NCBI GenBank assembly: GCA_037501455.1 | Contig: CM074864.1 | Location: forward strand, 37,288,001 to 37,352,000 | DNA from: Lantana camara | Taxonomy: Eukaryota > Streptophyta > Magnoliopsida > Lamiales > Verbenaceae | Direction of reading: 5' to 3' | Length of the DNA stretch: 64,000 nucleotides | Part shown: in pieces, positions 43,191-55,577 of the stretch | Layout of the letters: each line of letters starts with the position of its first letter | Position numbering within the stretch: position 1 is the stretch's first letter | Made by a program: the position numbers and the translations under genes | Notes under the pieces: model-generated | Databases searched by the model: none | The model's input: the letters and a program-made list of their open reading frames with translations, nothing else | What the model was told of the DNA's origin: nothing

Positions 43191-46100
43191 TGTGACACCC
43201 CGAACGGAGGGCCCCACATCCCCCGCACCGTGACCCCGGTCCACACATGAAATAGAAGTCCATACATGAACCAAGCTCACGGCGAACGGAGACAGAATAA
43301 AAAAAAAAAGACAACTTGTTAGGCGGGACTAGACCCTGTACCAATCAATTCAATCAAAACAAAGAATGAGGAAGCATTGTGATCAAGCAATCACTATCCA
43401 GTATAAAATTTAAATTCATACAAGAATGTAAATACGGGTTCAACTAATCAGGTAAACCTGTCCTAACCTGTCCCGAATTCAGTACAATGCAATAACATAT
43501 TAACGGGTTCAACTAGGGCCCTAGAAACCTGTCCCAAGTTCAATAAAGTAATAACAATACAGAGTGGCTTACATAGCCAAGTTACTAGCAGGAAATACAG
43601 GTACGGTACGATGCAGTACAAACAGGACCAAGACTCGATTAAAGACTTCAAAAGACTCTCGCCTAACGACCACAGAGCCTGCAAGACAGACACTAAAAAC
43701 AACGAGAGGGAGGGGTCAGCCAACTGACTGAGTGAAGGGGTTAACACACACACATACATATATAAACAGGCAATCAGGCAGACATAATTCCACTGTACGT
43801 TATTAAAACAAGAAACAGGAATAAGAATTAGAAGTAAATTAATACGTACGGGTGGAATTATGTTCAAGCATGCAGGTCAGGTAAACAGGATATAATATGC
43901 ATGTGTCGATATCCGTACGCCTCTGTTGATGCCCACTTTACCTTTATGATCCACGAGCTCCGGTGCTAAACAGGAACTGAGACATACCGGAGGTTACGGA
44001 TATCTATGTTTAATATTTTAGGGGACCCGGCGAGAACGGGTATTTATTCCATCCTGGACTCCACGTTTTCACTTATTGCATGAATAGGAACATGAGCAAT
44101 TAAACAGTCAGGCAGGCAGGACTCCGGATTGTATAATTATCAATACAGGAAAACAAGTACAATTAAACCTCCTTCTCCGGTGATGGTTCGGGTAGCTAGC
44201 CCTAACCATCCAGGCAGGAATGATCTGTAGGTTCATGACTCCCCAGATCTGGAGCTCCTTCTTCCACCAAACCTCCTGGTGGATATCGGGATAGTCCAAC
44301 AGGATGGGACCTGCGCAAGAGTTCACCGTCGGCCCGATGCCTCCCCGGTTCCCTCAATACACAAGCCCCTGGGCCCCAGGAACAGGAACAGGAACCACTC
44401 CGGCTAGTCCAGCGCTAGAAGAGCCGGGGGCACAGGCAGGATCTCGCAAAACAGGCTCAGGGTAACACATTCAGGATTTATAAAACATTTCCGGTACATA
44501 GCCGATATAAAAGATATGGATAATTTGAATATTAAATCCATTTGGCTTAATTACAGCATGCAAGGTTATAGGTCATTTATAAAGAAAAACCCTCACCTCC
44601 AAGTGCAAGAAAGAAACAGGAGAAGGACCACGAAACCGGAAGGTCTCCACCAAGGAGATCACTGTGCAAGAAGGACAAAGACAATACTCGTGAGACAAGA
44701 CTCAAAATGGAACCAAGTAGGACGCACGACGATGTTCATGAAGTGGTGCGTCATGTTATGGCATGATTCAATAAGTATTAAATCATAATTATGTCATGAA
44801 ATGGTGTGATCGTGTTCATGAGCACAAGTAATGTCATTTAGACCCATAAATGATTCAATCATTCAATTATACATGTATACAATGCATGTAAGTCAAATAA
44901 GAGGTCGAGGAGGTGAAAGGAAGGCGATAAAACGGTTTTTGGCAAAGGATAGGAAAAACTGACAGTTTTCGGGAATGCGCTAGCTGTAAAGAATTAAATA
45001 TATCTTGAGTTATAGAAGTAGGAATTTAGTTTTGTTTGTTGGATATGAAACTATACACATAGACCTTTAAAATGGTATGTGGCTCGACTTGTGGTTCAAA
45101 GCGAGGTGAAAATGGCGTAGGCTCGAAGTTGGGTGAAAGCAGATTGTCGGTAACATGGCGACACCAAAAAGAATTGATTATATCTCACAATTGACAAACG
45201 ATACTGAGATGATACCAATTGGAGGTTTTATAAGACTTCAAGAGGTTTCCAACGGCTCAAAAATTAGGTCAATCGGAGTTCGGATGAGGGAGTAACCCAC
45301 CGGGTAAAAACAAGGAAGAAATTTACCCGGCCGGGTAGAGCAAGTACAGAAACTCCTCGGTACCAAACTACCCGCCCGGGTAGTTTTGTGGGCAAAATCT
45401 ACCCACCCGGGTAGATGTTCTGGGAGAGAAAAAGCGACAGAAACAGGGGTTGATCGAAGGGGAAGGAGAAGGAAGCAAAAACCACCTCAAAGCTCGACCA
45501 AAACACTCAAAATTGAAGGTATAAGTTCATGTAAACATGCTCTATCATATATCTCAAATTCAAGACATGAAACCAAGTATATATCAAGTTGCCATTAAAG
45601 CTCAAGCAAGATGCAACAATGGTGTTTCAAGTTCGCGGCAAGAAGCGGGCACAAATCTAGCAAATAAACGACAAGCACACTCACGGGAGCAGCATACTAA
45701 AATTCTAGCTCAAATAGATCACATATAAACACATTAGGAGCAATTTTTCATATATAACCACTATTCACCATCTTCCCCAAAGAGGCACTTAGGCAAGGAT
45801 TCAAGTTGCAAGATATACGTAGAATTAAAGCATGTAACGAGAGGAATACAATGGTTACCTTAGGTCGTTGATCGGACGGTTGGATCTTGAGAACCCGAGC
45901 TCAAAGGGTTTATGGCCAAAAGGGGTGTTTGCTTCTCTTCCTCTTCCTCTTCCTTGTTTGTACGTGAAAATGAGGGAGAGAGATGAACTTGGCTCCTTTT
46001 GGGGCTGAGTTAAACGGGTCGGTTTAACGGGTCGGGTTAAAAGGGATCCGATCCACTCGGATCGGATTTTAAAATGGTAGGGGTATCAAATGGCTTTAGA

Positions 46101-46406
46101 AAATTAAAAAGGTTAATTCATTGAATCCGAATCACCGAAACAAACTCAATAGTAAGGTTAGAATTCGAATCCGAATTCTCGAGCTCAAGGTAGCCACGAA
46201 GGCCCCAAAACACTCTAATTATAATTAGGTCCCAAACGAGCAATTATTGGACAATTGAGTCCGAGTACATTTAATAAATTCTAATGCGCACATAATAAAA
46301 TTACACGTTGACACGTTGGCATGTGACGTCACATAAATCACATAATTACTGAATTAAACTCTCACGTAACCCCGTACCTGGCTTGCTGGAAAACTGGGGT
46401 ATCACA
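43191..46406 (-). repeat. 3' LTR of the Tekay-like element
   Basis: Ends TGTGACACCCC and GGGGTATCACA. Compared with the other LTR it has an extra block of about 37 bases at about 45739-45776 (AGCAATTTTTCATATATAAC...). The frame at 43463-43867 has a counterpart at 50009-50305 only because the LTRs are copies; it has no domain. Confidence 0.93.
45295..45414. repeat. Palindrome cluster (TACCC..GGGTA type) in 3' LTR
   Basis: ACCCACCGGGT (45295-45305, imperfect), TACCCGGCCGGGTA (45324-45337, perfect), CTACCCGCCCGGGTAG (45368-45383) and CTACCCACCCGGGTAG (45399-45414). In LTR sense the cluster is followed by GAGCCGTTGGAAACCTCTTG, the same flank as at 2785-2805. Confidence 0.88.
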
Positions 46407-49400
46407 ACCTCTCCCCCTTAAGAAGGACCTGTCCTCAGGTCCACTGCCTCGAGTACTGGACTCTAAGCAAACCTCTTCGTATTCATCCAATGCGGGGTTC
46501 GCGACCTCCCCGCAGGAATTAGTTCAGAGAAGGGTCTTCAAGCACGAAGGGGCTTCAAGTTGCTCACGAACTAGATCTGACCGTGAGTAGTCCGGACGTC
46601 TCGCACGATAGGAGGGTCTAAACAAGATTCAACTCCCACCGTTTGAATCCATCCTAACCATCCCACAACTCGGTATCACAAGTGGAGTAGTTAACGAACT
46701 CCCACCACTGGTTCTCCAACCCGAAATGGGTCTTCTATCAACTCATCAACTTCAAGGATTGAAGTTGGTCTCTTGAACATCTATTAGCTTCTAAATAGGG
46801 TCTCCAAAGACCCGTTGTAAAGTCTGTTGCATGGCACGGCCCTCGTCTTACCGTGTTACTAAGGCACTCGTTCACTCCAAAAGCAACTAACAAAGATTAC
46901 ACACAACAAGAATTAAGGAATGCATGATGCACGTGATATGTATGGTTAATGTACCGTTCACCATTGTTTGAAGGTTCTTCATTGTAGTGAATCTGATATC
47001 TACTTGATTTCTTTGTTGAAGGTTCCTTTGCTCGTAGTGGCATTAAGATTGCACGGTGTGTCGATATTAAAATAACCACCCGGTCCCATCCTTGATCCAT
47101 TTCCTTTCTCTACCAACTTTACGATCTGGAGTCCCGCAATTAATTCTCTTATCCTTATTAAATACCACGGTCCGAAGTCCCGATCTTAGAAGTCTCTTGA
47201 TCTTAATCCAAGTAACTCATTCTTTACCATGAATCACATACGCCCTTCCTCGGCTACTCGAGTTTGTCCCTAACAGTTTGGACATTATCTAAAATCTTAT
47301 TAACATTCCCGGCTCATCATAGAGTCTTGTTTTCATAATCCCCGATGTATTTGATTCTTCGATGATCACTTGGTCTTCGCCCTTCCTTGGATGATCTAGC
47401 TTGTCCCGAATAGTTCGGATGCCCATGTCAAACCTTATTATGCTTCAAAAGCCCACGGTTGAATTTGCTCTCCCTATGTCGGTGATCAAGTATAGTGATT
47501 GACTCGGCTTCACTCATTCACTACCTTCCTTACTGCTTCTTGCAAACTCTTTATATGAATCCATTATAAATTAACTTGAGTCGGCAATCAAGATTATCCT
47601 CGATCTATCCCTTCATCACGCATCTTTTATAAAGATCCGATTATGTTAACCCTTTCATTTCATTTCCATTGTTCCCTCTAAGAATAATCCACTCGAGCAC
47701 AACTAAGGATTTCTAAATCATCTCCCAGCCATGCTCTCCCCCTTAAGAACTCCTATCCAAATTCCTTAGACTTGCACTAATGCTTCACAAACCAAGGTCA
47801 TCGAGTTCCTCGACGTAAGTGGTCCTAGCTAAGCTATATGTCCATTTAACTTGGTCACAATCACTTTCAAGAAATTAGTAGGGATGACCATCTCATTCAT
47901 TTATTCCAAAATCCGGTTCTACTTTCTCGAGCTTCCGTATTTCTTCCTTTCTTTAATCCACACTTTACAACCCAAAATTCCTCCTTAGCTCAATTCGAAT
48001 ATGGTTCGGTTAAAGTAGCATTCGATGAACGAAGTGGGGAAAAATTCCCTATCAAATAAACATTAAACCATGCATGTCGGATTAAGATGCTAATGCACGT
48101 AACAAACAATTAACGATGGAACACATTGGAGCAACTATATCAATTAAAAATGCACGTACACATAGATAAACGTATTTAAATAATTTAAAGAGATGTATGA
48201 TACACGTGCAATGAATGTATTAAACCTGTCACCGTTTTGGTAAGTTTTGAACTCAGCAGCTTATCCTCATTTCTCTAGTCACGGCTTGCTTGGACTTGTC
48301 GATCATTTCTTGTTTTCCCACGGTCTTCAAGATTTCTATGAACCTCCTTGCATCAACTTATATATCTCCATGGTCCGAGATCACGACCTCTTGAACCCAA
48401 ATTCTTCTACGTCCATAGTTTTAGTGTCTTGACTTTTTCCTAATAATTGTTCTTCCACTCTATGTCCCAAATCTTTCTCCTAGTGTCACCTCGAATGAAA
48501 TCCCCTTGATTTCCATTATGAATTCGAATTGATAGTAGAACTTGTCGTTTACTTGCTTACAATTGAGCAAGAAATCTCCTTCTAAGGATTCTTTGCCTTT
48601 CTTTATTGTTTCCATTTGTTGTTCTATATTTTCCACTTCGACCTCACAACACGACAATTCAGCTTGGATCGGGAAGATGAACTCAAATCCGGCCGAAGAT
48701 AGATTCCTTAGCATTGTCACCTTCCATGGATATGTATTTACCTCGTTATTTGATTTTCTTTGATTCCTTTCGAATCAAACCTCTATCTTATTCAAAATCC
48801 GAAGCCTCTCAATTCATCTCTTCTTCTCTGACTTAGAAGTTCTGATTCTCATCCATCGAACTCATCCTTCGCTTCTTGGACCGAAGACTTCCAACTTGTA
48901 CGACCTAGTCTCCTCATATAAGTAGTTCCAATCAAGTCATATATCCGATAATAACACTCACATTCTGAATTAGATGGTCTCGTTAAGCCAGTTAAACATT
49001 CTTTGTTGATTGTCATCCCATAGATCTATGTTTCCTTGAGTTAGATCACCCTGTGGAATCCGAATAAGGTATTCAATGTAGTAGAGACATATATGTCAAT
49101 CTTCTAAGTCACAAACATTCCATGATCAACCCTTATTTCATTAAATATCCCTCTATCAAGGTAGAACTTATCAATCCACCCAAATTCGATCCTTCTATCC
49201 CGGATCCAAATCCTTGAAACATAGCACCCTCGAGGGAAGGTCATGGTTCCCGAATTCCGGTATAGGACTTCTCGGCGTATTCCTCACCTCATTCGGTTTG
49301 AATGTAGAATCTGTGGCACTTGTCGTAGTTGTAGAAATTGGCCGTGGTTTGATAATATCTTCATACCTATAAATTATAACTCATTCGAAGGATATATGCA

Positions 49401-49626
49401 TGCGATTAGTGCATGTTTATGTCATATTTTCAACACGAAAGGCATGAATCCAATGCAATAAGTAGAAATTAATTCAACAAGGTTCAAAAAGGAATGAAAT
49501 TCCGTGCTCAAGGTCAATGTAATGTACACATTGTCAAGTAGTTCCTAAGCCGTACGACCTAGACTCGACAGCACACGACACTAGAACTCCGGTTTTGCAA
49601 CCTGGAGCTCTGATACCACCTTAGGA
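46407..49626 (-). other. Internal region without coding capacity
   Basis: 3.2 kb between the LTRs. On the minus strand the first part after the primer site and the last part before the polypurine tract resemble the internal relic at 306-1802, for example the stretch around 46915-46975 against 1245-1300. Frames such as 48460-48720 show no domain. A polypurine tract (AAGGGGGAGAGGT on minus) lies at 46407-46419. Confidence 0.75.
49601..49618 (-). other. Primer-binding site, initiator methionine tRNA
   Basis: On the minus strand TGGTATCAGAGCTCCAGG starts eight bases after the LTR end at 49627. It matches the plant initiator tRNA-Met 3' end. Confidence 0.88.
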
Positions 49627-52600
49627 TGTGACACCCCGAACGGAGGGCCCCACATCCCCCGCACCGTGACCCCGGTCCACACATGAAATAGAAGTCCATA
49701 CATGAACCAAGCTCACGGCGAACGGAGACAGAATAAAAAAAAAAAAAGATAACTTGTTAGGCGGGACTAGACCCTGTACCAATCAATTCAATCAAAACAA
49801 AGAATGCGGAAGCATTGTGATCAAGCAATCACTATCCAGTATAAAATTTCAATTCATACAAGAATGTAAATACGGGTTCAACTAATCAGGTAAACCTGTC
49901 CTAACCTGTCCCGAATTCAGTACAATACAATAACATATTAACGGGTTCAACTAGGGCCCTAGAAACCTGTCCCAAGTTCAATAAAGTAATAACAATACAG
50001 AGTGGCTTTCATAGCCAAGTTACTAGCAGGAAATACAGGTACGGTACGATGCAGTGCAAACAGGACCAAGACTCGATTAAAGACTTCAAAAGACTCCCGC
50101 CTAACGACCACAGAGCCTGCAAGACAGACACTAAAAACAACGAGAGGGAGGGGTCAGCCAACTGACTGAGTGAAGGGGTTAACACACACACATATATATA
50201 TAAACAGGCAATCAGGCAGACATAATTCCACTGTACATTATTAAAACAAGAAACAGGAATAAGAATTAGAAGTAAATTAATACGTACGGGTGGAATTATG
50301 TTCAAGCATGCAGGTCAGCTAAACAGGATATAATATGCATGTGTCGATATCCGTACGCCTCTGTTGATGCCCACTTTACCTTTATGATCCACGAGCTCCG
50401 GTGCTGAACAGGGACTGAGACATACCAGAGGTTACGGATATCTATGTTTAATATTTTAGGGGACCCGGCGAGAACGGGTATTTATTCCATCCTGGACTCC
50501 ACGTTTTCACTTATTACATGAACAGGAATAGGAGCAATTAAACAGTCAGGCGGGCAGAACTCAGGATTGTATAATTATCAATACAGGAAAACAAGTACAA
50601 TTAAACCTCCTTCTCCGGTGATGGTTCGGGTAGCTAGCCCTAACCATCCAGGCAGGAATGATCTGTAGGTTCATGACTCCCCAGATTTGGAGCTCCTTCT
50701 TCCACCAAACCTCCTGGTGGATATCGGGATAGTCCAACAGGATGGGACCTGCGCAAGAGTTCACCGTCGGCCCGATGCCTCCCCAGTTCCCTCAATACAC
50801 AAGCCCCTGGGCCCCAGGAACAGGAACAGGAACCACTCCGGCTAGTCCAGCACTAGAAGAGCCGGGGACACAGGCAGGATCTAGCAAAACAGGCTCAGGG
50901 TAACACATTCAGGATTTATAAAACATTTTCGGTACATAGCCGATATAAAAGATATGGATAATTTGAATATTAAATCCATTTGGCTTAATTACATCATGCA
51001 AGGTTATAGGTCATTTATAAAGAAAAACCCTCACCTCCAAATGCAAGAAAGAAGCAGGAGAAGGACCACGAAACCGGAAGCTCTCCACCAAGGAGATCAT
51101 TGTGCAAGAAGGACAAAGATAATACTCGTGAGACAAGACTCAAAATGGAACCAAGTAGGACGCACGGCGATGTTCATGAAGTGGTGCGTCATGTTATGGC
51201 ATGATTCAATAAGTATTAAATCATAATTATGTCATGAAATGGTGTGATCGTGTTCATGAGCACAAGTAATGTCATTTAGACCCATAAATGATTTAATCAT
51301 TCAATTAGACACGTATACAATGCATGTAAGTCAAATAAGAGGTCGAGGAGGTGAAAGGAAGGCAATAAAACGGTTTTTGGCAAAGGTTACGAAAAGCTGA
51401 CAGTTTTCGGGAATGCGCAAGCTGTAAAGAATTGAATATATCTTGAGTTATAGAAGAAGGAATTGAGTTTTTTTTGTTGGATATAAAACTAGACACATAG
51501 ACCTTTAAAATGGTATGTGGCTCGACTTGTGGTTCAAAGCGAGGTGAAAATGACGTAGGCTCGAAGTTGGGTGAAAGCAGATTGTCGGTAACATGGCGAC
51601 ACCAAAAATAATTGATTATATCTCACAATTGACAAAAGATATTGAGATGATTCCAATTGAAGGTTTTAGAAGACTTCAATAGGTTTCCAACGGCTCAAAA
51701 ATCAGGTCAATCGGAGTTCGGATGAGGGAGTAACCGGCTGGGTAAAAACAAGGCAGAAATTTACCTGGCCGGGTAGAGCAAGTACAGAAACTCCTCGGTA
51801 CCAAACTACCCGCCCGGGTAGTTTTGTGGGCAAAATCTACCCGCCCAGGTAGATGTTCTGGGGGAGAAAAAGGGACAGAAACAGGGGTTGATCGAAGGGG
51901 AAGGAGAAGGAAGCAAAAACCACCTCAAAGCTCGACCAAAACACTCCAAATTGAAGGTATAAGTTCATGTAAAAATGCTCTATCATATATCTCAAATTCA
52001 AGACATGAAACCAAGTATATATCAAGTTGCCATTAAAGCTCAAGCAAGATGCAACAATGGTGTTTCAAGTTCGTGGCAAGAAACGGGCACAAATCTAGCA
52101 AATAAACGACAAGCACACTCACAGGAGCAACATACTAAAATTCTAGCTCAAATAGATCACATATAAACACATTAGGCCCAAAGAGGCACTTAGGCAAGGA
52201 TTCAAGTTGCAAGATATACGTAGAATTAAAGCATGTAACGAGAGGAATACAATGGTTACCTTAGGTCGTTGATCGGACGGTTGGATCTTGAGAACCCGAG
52301 CTCAAAGGGTTTATGGCCAAAAGGGGTGTTTGCTTCTCTTCCTCTTCCTCTTCCTTGTTTGTACGTGAAAATGAGGGAGAGAGATGAACTTGGCTCCTTT
52401 TGGGGCTGAGTTAAACGGTCGGTTTAACGGGTCGGGTCAAAAGGGATCCGGTCCACTCGGATCGGATTTTAAAATGGTAGGGGTATCAAATGGCTTTAGA
52501 AAATTAAAAAGGTTAATTCATTGAATCCGAATCACCGAAACAAACTCAATGGTAAGGTTAGAATTCGAATCCGAATTCTCGAGCTCAAGGTAGCCACGAA

Positions 52601-52806
52601 GGCCCCAAAACACCCTAATTATAATTAGGTCCCAAACGAGCAATTATTGGACAATTGAGTCCGAGTATATTTAATAAATTCTAATGCGCACATAATAAAA
52701 TTACACGTTGACACGTTGGCATGTGACGTCACATAAATCACATAATTACTGAATTAAACTCTCACGTAACCCCGTATCTGGCTTGTTGGAAAACTGGGGT
52801 GTCACA
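49627..52806 (-). repeat. 5' LTR of the Tekay-like element
   Basis: Ends TGTGACACCCC and GGGGTGTCACA. Near-identical to 43191-46406 apart from the 37-base gap at about 52174 and scattered substitutions. Its palindrome cluster is at 51733-51852, with two units damaged by single C/T or G/A changes. Confidence 0.93.
51733..51852. repeat. Palindrome cluster in 5' LTR
   Basis: ACCGGCTGGGT (about 51733), TACCTGGCCGGGTA (51762-51775), CTACCCGCCCGGGTAG (51806-51821) and CTACCCGCCCAGGTAG (51837-51852). Compared with the sister LTR, some substitutions remove a pairing, while in the last unit one sister has GCC and the other ACC in the loop. Confidence 0.86.
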
Positions 52807-54347
52807 ATAACATATATGCATTTTATTTAATTAAATGCATGAGTTATGATATGAATATGTGTTTAAATAATTATGATCTTATTTCATTAAATTAATGCCT
52901 AGAATAATTTATTTAGAATTAATTTTATGATCAAAGTTACATAAAGTGCTACATTATGAGTTTAATTATGTGTTATGGACTTAGAACTTGTTAGATCTGA
53001 TCATGAACTAATATGAACACATTCATAAGCTTAAGAACACATTCATAATGTTCTTGATCAATTTTAAGTGCACGTGTGATAGTGTGTGAGTGTGTGTGTT
53101 CGATTTTGTGTTATAAAGTGTTTAATTAATAAGAAATTGAATAGTAAATGTTTTAAATAGTAATTTTGATTTTTTGGTCAACCCATAGGCTGAATATTTC
53201 GAAAATATTATTAAAATAATTATAAAATTAGTTTTGGAATTTTTAAATAAAGATTTTATCCGAATTTTCCAAAAAATCGGTAAATTGTGAATTATTTTCA
53301 AAATATAACCTACATTGTCAAATTAAATTTTAAATTCCATTTCTAATGTTATAATTAAGATTATAATGTGATTAATAAATATTTAAGTGGTTAAAGAATT
53401 CATGAAACCTGATTAATTACTTAATTTCCCTTAAACGGTTAAAATTAGAGTTTACCGGGAATCCTCTAACATGATATAGTTTATGTGTTTACTTGATTAG
53501 AATAATATGTAATCCTTTTATGCATGAACATTATGTGTTTTATGTGCTTATTTAATTAAAATAAGGAACCTAGTTCTAAGCCTATAGTAGTTAATACTTT
53601 CAGGCGCACTAGAATCCACATTACAATGTCTGACTATCGGTATAGGTGAGGGTTAAAATGTTTTCAACTGGAATCATGCTATACATTTGTATCTATATAA
53701 AAACTATTTCCAAGTCTACCTATCATTTTGATTTACTACCCTATATACATATTATTGTACTACAACGTCCCTCTTAAGGGAAAAATACTTTCATGCCAGA
53801 ATCAACGTTTTACTAGGACGTTATATGTTTCAAGTCCATTTTATCAAAACATTGATTCCGGGTTACGCAAGCAAAATATTGTTCTTGATTCATGTTATGG
53901 GCCCCGGCTGTATCCGTAGCGAGCAATTACCCGGAAGGTATCGGGCCGAGGGTATTGTTGGTTCTGCGGACTGCCACCACCTCTTGGTAGTGGTTTAACT
54001 GGAGGTTAGTTACTCCACGCCAAGGGATGAGGGAGAGATAGCTGCCTCCCGAATCTAGTTCGTGGTCTCTAGGGTTTGATTCCCTATTGACATCAAGGAG
54101 TAGTGAAGTTAATATTCTTGGTTTTATTGAAGTATCGGAGCCTGATCAGCCCGATACTATTTTACCAATTATTTAAGGAGTTATCGATGGAGAGGCCTAG
54201 CTTGCGGGCATTAATGTTCTTGTTACAAACGGTTAATATTTCTACAAAAATTTAAAACTACCTCTATCCGAGTTTTACAATTATTATGAACCGTTTCCTA
54301 TTTGTTATATCCTATTGTTAATATTTCAGATCAAGATCTTTTTGATC

Positions 54348-54353
<6 letters not shown>

Positions 54354-54409
<56 letters not shown>
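54354..54409. repeat. (TA)n microsatellite
   Basis: About 28 TA units without interruption, inside the LTR 42094-54706. The corresponding place in 5377-8499 (about 8050-8080) has only a short TATATAC run. Confidence 0.95.
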
Positions 54410-54411
<2 letters not shown>

Positions 54412-54726
54412 ATAAGTTATTATACCCCCTTCACTTAGTCACTTTGACTAACCCTCTCGCCTATTTTTAAAATGCATGGTTTCAGGAATCAATGAACGAC
54501 AACTAGAGGTATCTTGAAGCACTACAACCGTAGGTTGGATCCGATCCTAAGAGTACACTGTCTTGAGCCTACTCTCTGTAGAAACAAACTATCTCATACT
54601 TTGTCCTTGCATGTCAACCTGCTGTACTCTTTTGCGAACTACTTTGATCAATAATGATAATCCTTGCTCATTGTACGTTATCCTCCCTGTTCATTGATAA
54701 AGTTGACATTACTAGAAAAAAGGCCT

Positions 54727-55577
54727 AATTTGACGCCCTGTAGTGACGCCGTTAAAAGACGTCACTTTTTGTAAAATCATGTTATTTAATTTAATTTCTC
54801 TTATTTATTAAATTATTGATTCACTAAACTACTAATAATATGACATTTATATATAAAGCGTCACAATATATGTAAGTTATAATGACATTTTAAATTAAGT
54901 GTCTTAATATACATATATATAATATTACACTTTATTACATCTCTCCTTTTTTGGCGGTAAAAAAACAAGGGAAGTGAAATGTTAGTGCCAAAATTCCAAC
55001 ACCTGAAATTTGTTGTCCAACCGAAGTCAAGCCATTCATTGTCCAAAAATATAATATCTGAAATTGAAAGAAAGAAACCCAACCGTGAAAGAGGAAATTG
55101 AAGCAAATTGAAGGAAATCGAAGCAACCCATCTTGTCCATCAACGGTGGTAGCTGAAGGAAAGAGGCGAAACCCAGCCCGATTTCACCTGAGTTCGTGGG
55201 AATCAAGGCGGACCAGGAGCTGCTCCACCGTCGTCGTAGCGTCGCCGCAGGCGTGGTTTGCTCCACCATCCTCGTAGCTCTCAACTCTGTGAAGATCCAC
55301 CCATTTAGACCTCCCATAGTCAGTCTCTCTCTTTTTCTCTCTCTGAAAGTGTTTTTGATTTTGTGTGGTTTAATGATTCTTGGAGATTTTGTGTATGCCC
55401 TAATAGGGGCTAATGAAGATCATATTTAGGGTTGTTAAAAATTGTTATGACATCCTATTTGGCGCCAGGTTTAAGTTTCAACTTGTACTGGTTCTGGATT
55501 TTGTTAATTAAATTGCTCACTTTTGTTGCCACTATATCCATATGTATCATTAACTATTAGCTTATCCAAATCGGCAG
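54727..55577 (+). other. CACTA subterminal region and unidentified exon-like stretch
   Basis: 54727-54950 holds the subterminal repeats. At 55190-55320 a GC-richer patch with an open frame (HRRRSVAAGVVCSTILVAL) resembles a first exon or 5' UTR followed by a TCTCTCTC-rich stretch, possibly another captured fragment; I do not recognise it. Confidence 0.45.

Larger units (their letters stand above)
43191..52806 (-). mobile_element. Complete LTR-paired Tekay-like element, minus strand, apparently non-autonomous
   Basis: Two 3.2-kb LTRs (43191-46406 and 49627-52806) enclose 3.2 kb; perfect duplication ATAAC at 43186-43190 and 52807-52811. On the minus strand the order is 5' LTR, iMet primer site, internal, polypurine tract, 3' LTR. 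No frame longer than about 90 codons and no pol motif is visible inside, so transposition would need proteins supplied by a relative, plausibly a chromovirus like 24210-29545. Confidence 0.92.
42094..54706 (+). repeat. LTR of the 5377-8499 family, interrupted by two elements
   Basis: Starts TGTAACAGCCCGAAACAGG. LTR sequence proper is 42094-43190 and 52812-54706, with the chromovirus-like element 43191-52806 and one duplication copy between them. Same family as 5377-8499, including the TATA box (AAGTATAAATACCCC, about 42944-42958) followed about 90 bases on by CTAAGGTATGAGT. At 54707 a CACTA element is inserted, so the last roughly 130 bases by comparison with 5377-8499 are outside the window. 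It contains a (TA)n run at 54354-54409. Confidence 0.82.

Noticed and set aside
43463..43867. Frame repeated at 50009-50305, suggesting a conserved gene
   Set aside because: The repetition is explained by the two LTR copies of one element; the product has no recognisable domain and differs by truncation.
54354..54409. (TA)n run as an origin or promoter element
   Set aside because: A simple microsatellite within an LTR; nothing around it supports a specific role.
55036..55317. Minus-strand frame of 93 codons in the CACTA element
   Set aside because: No domain; it overlaps the plus-strand exon-like patch and probably reflects composition.
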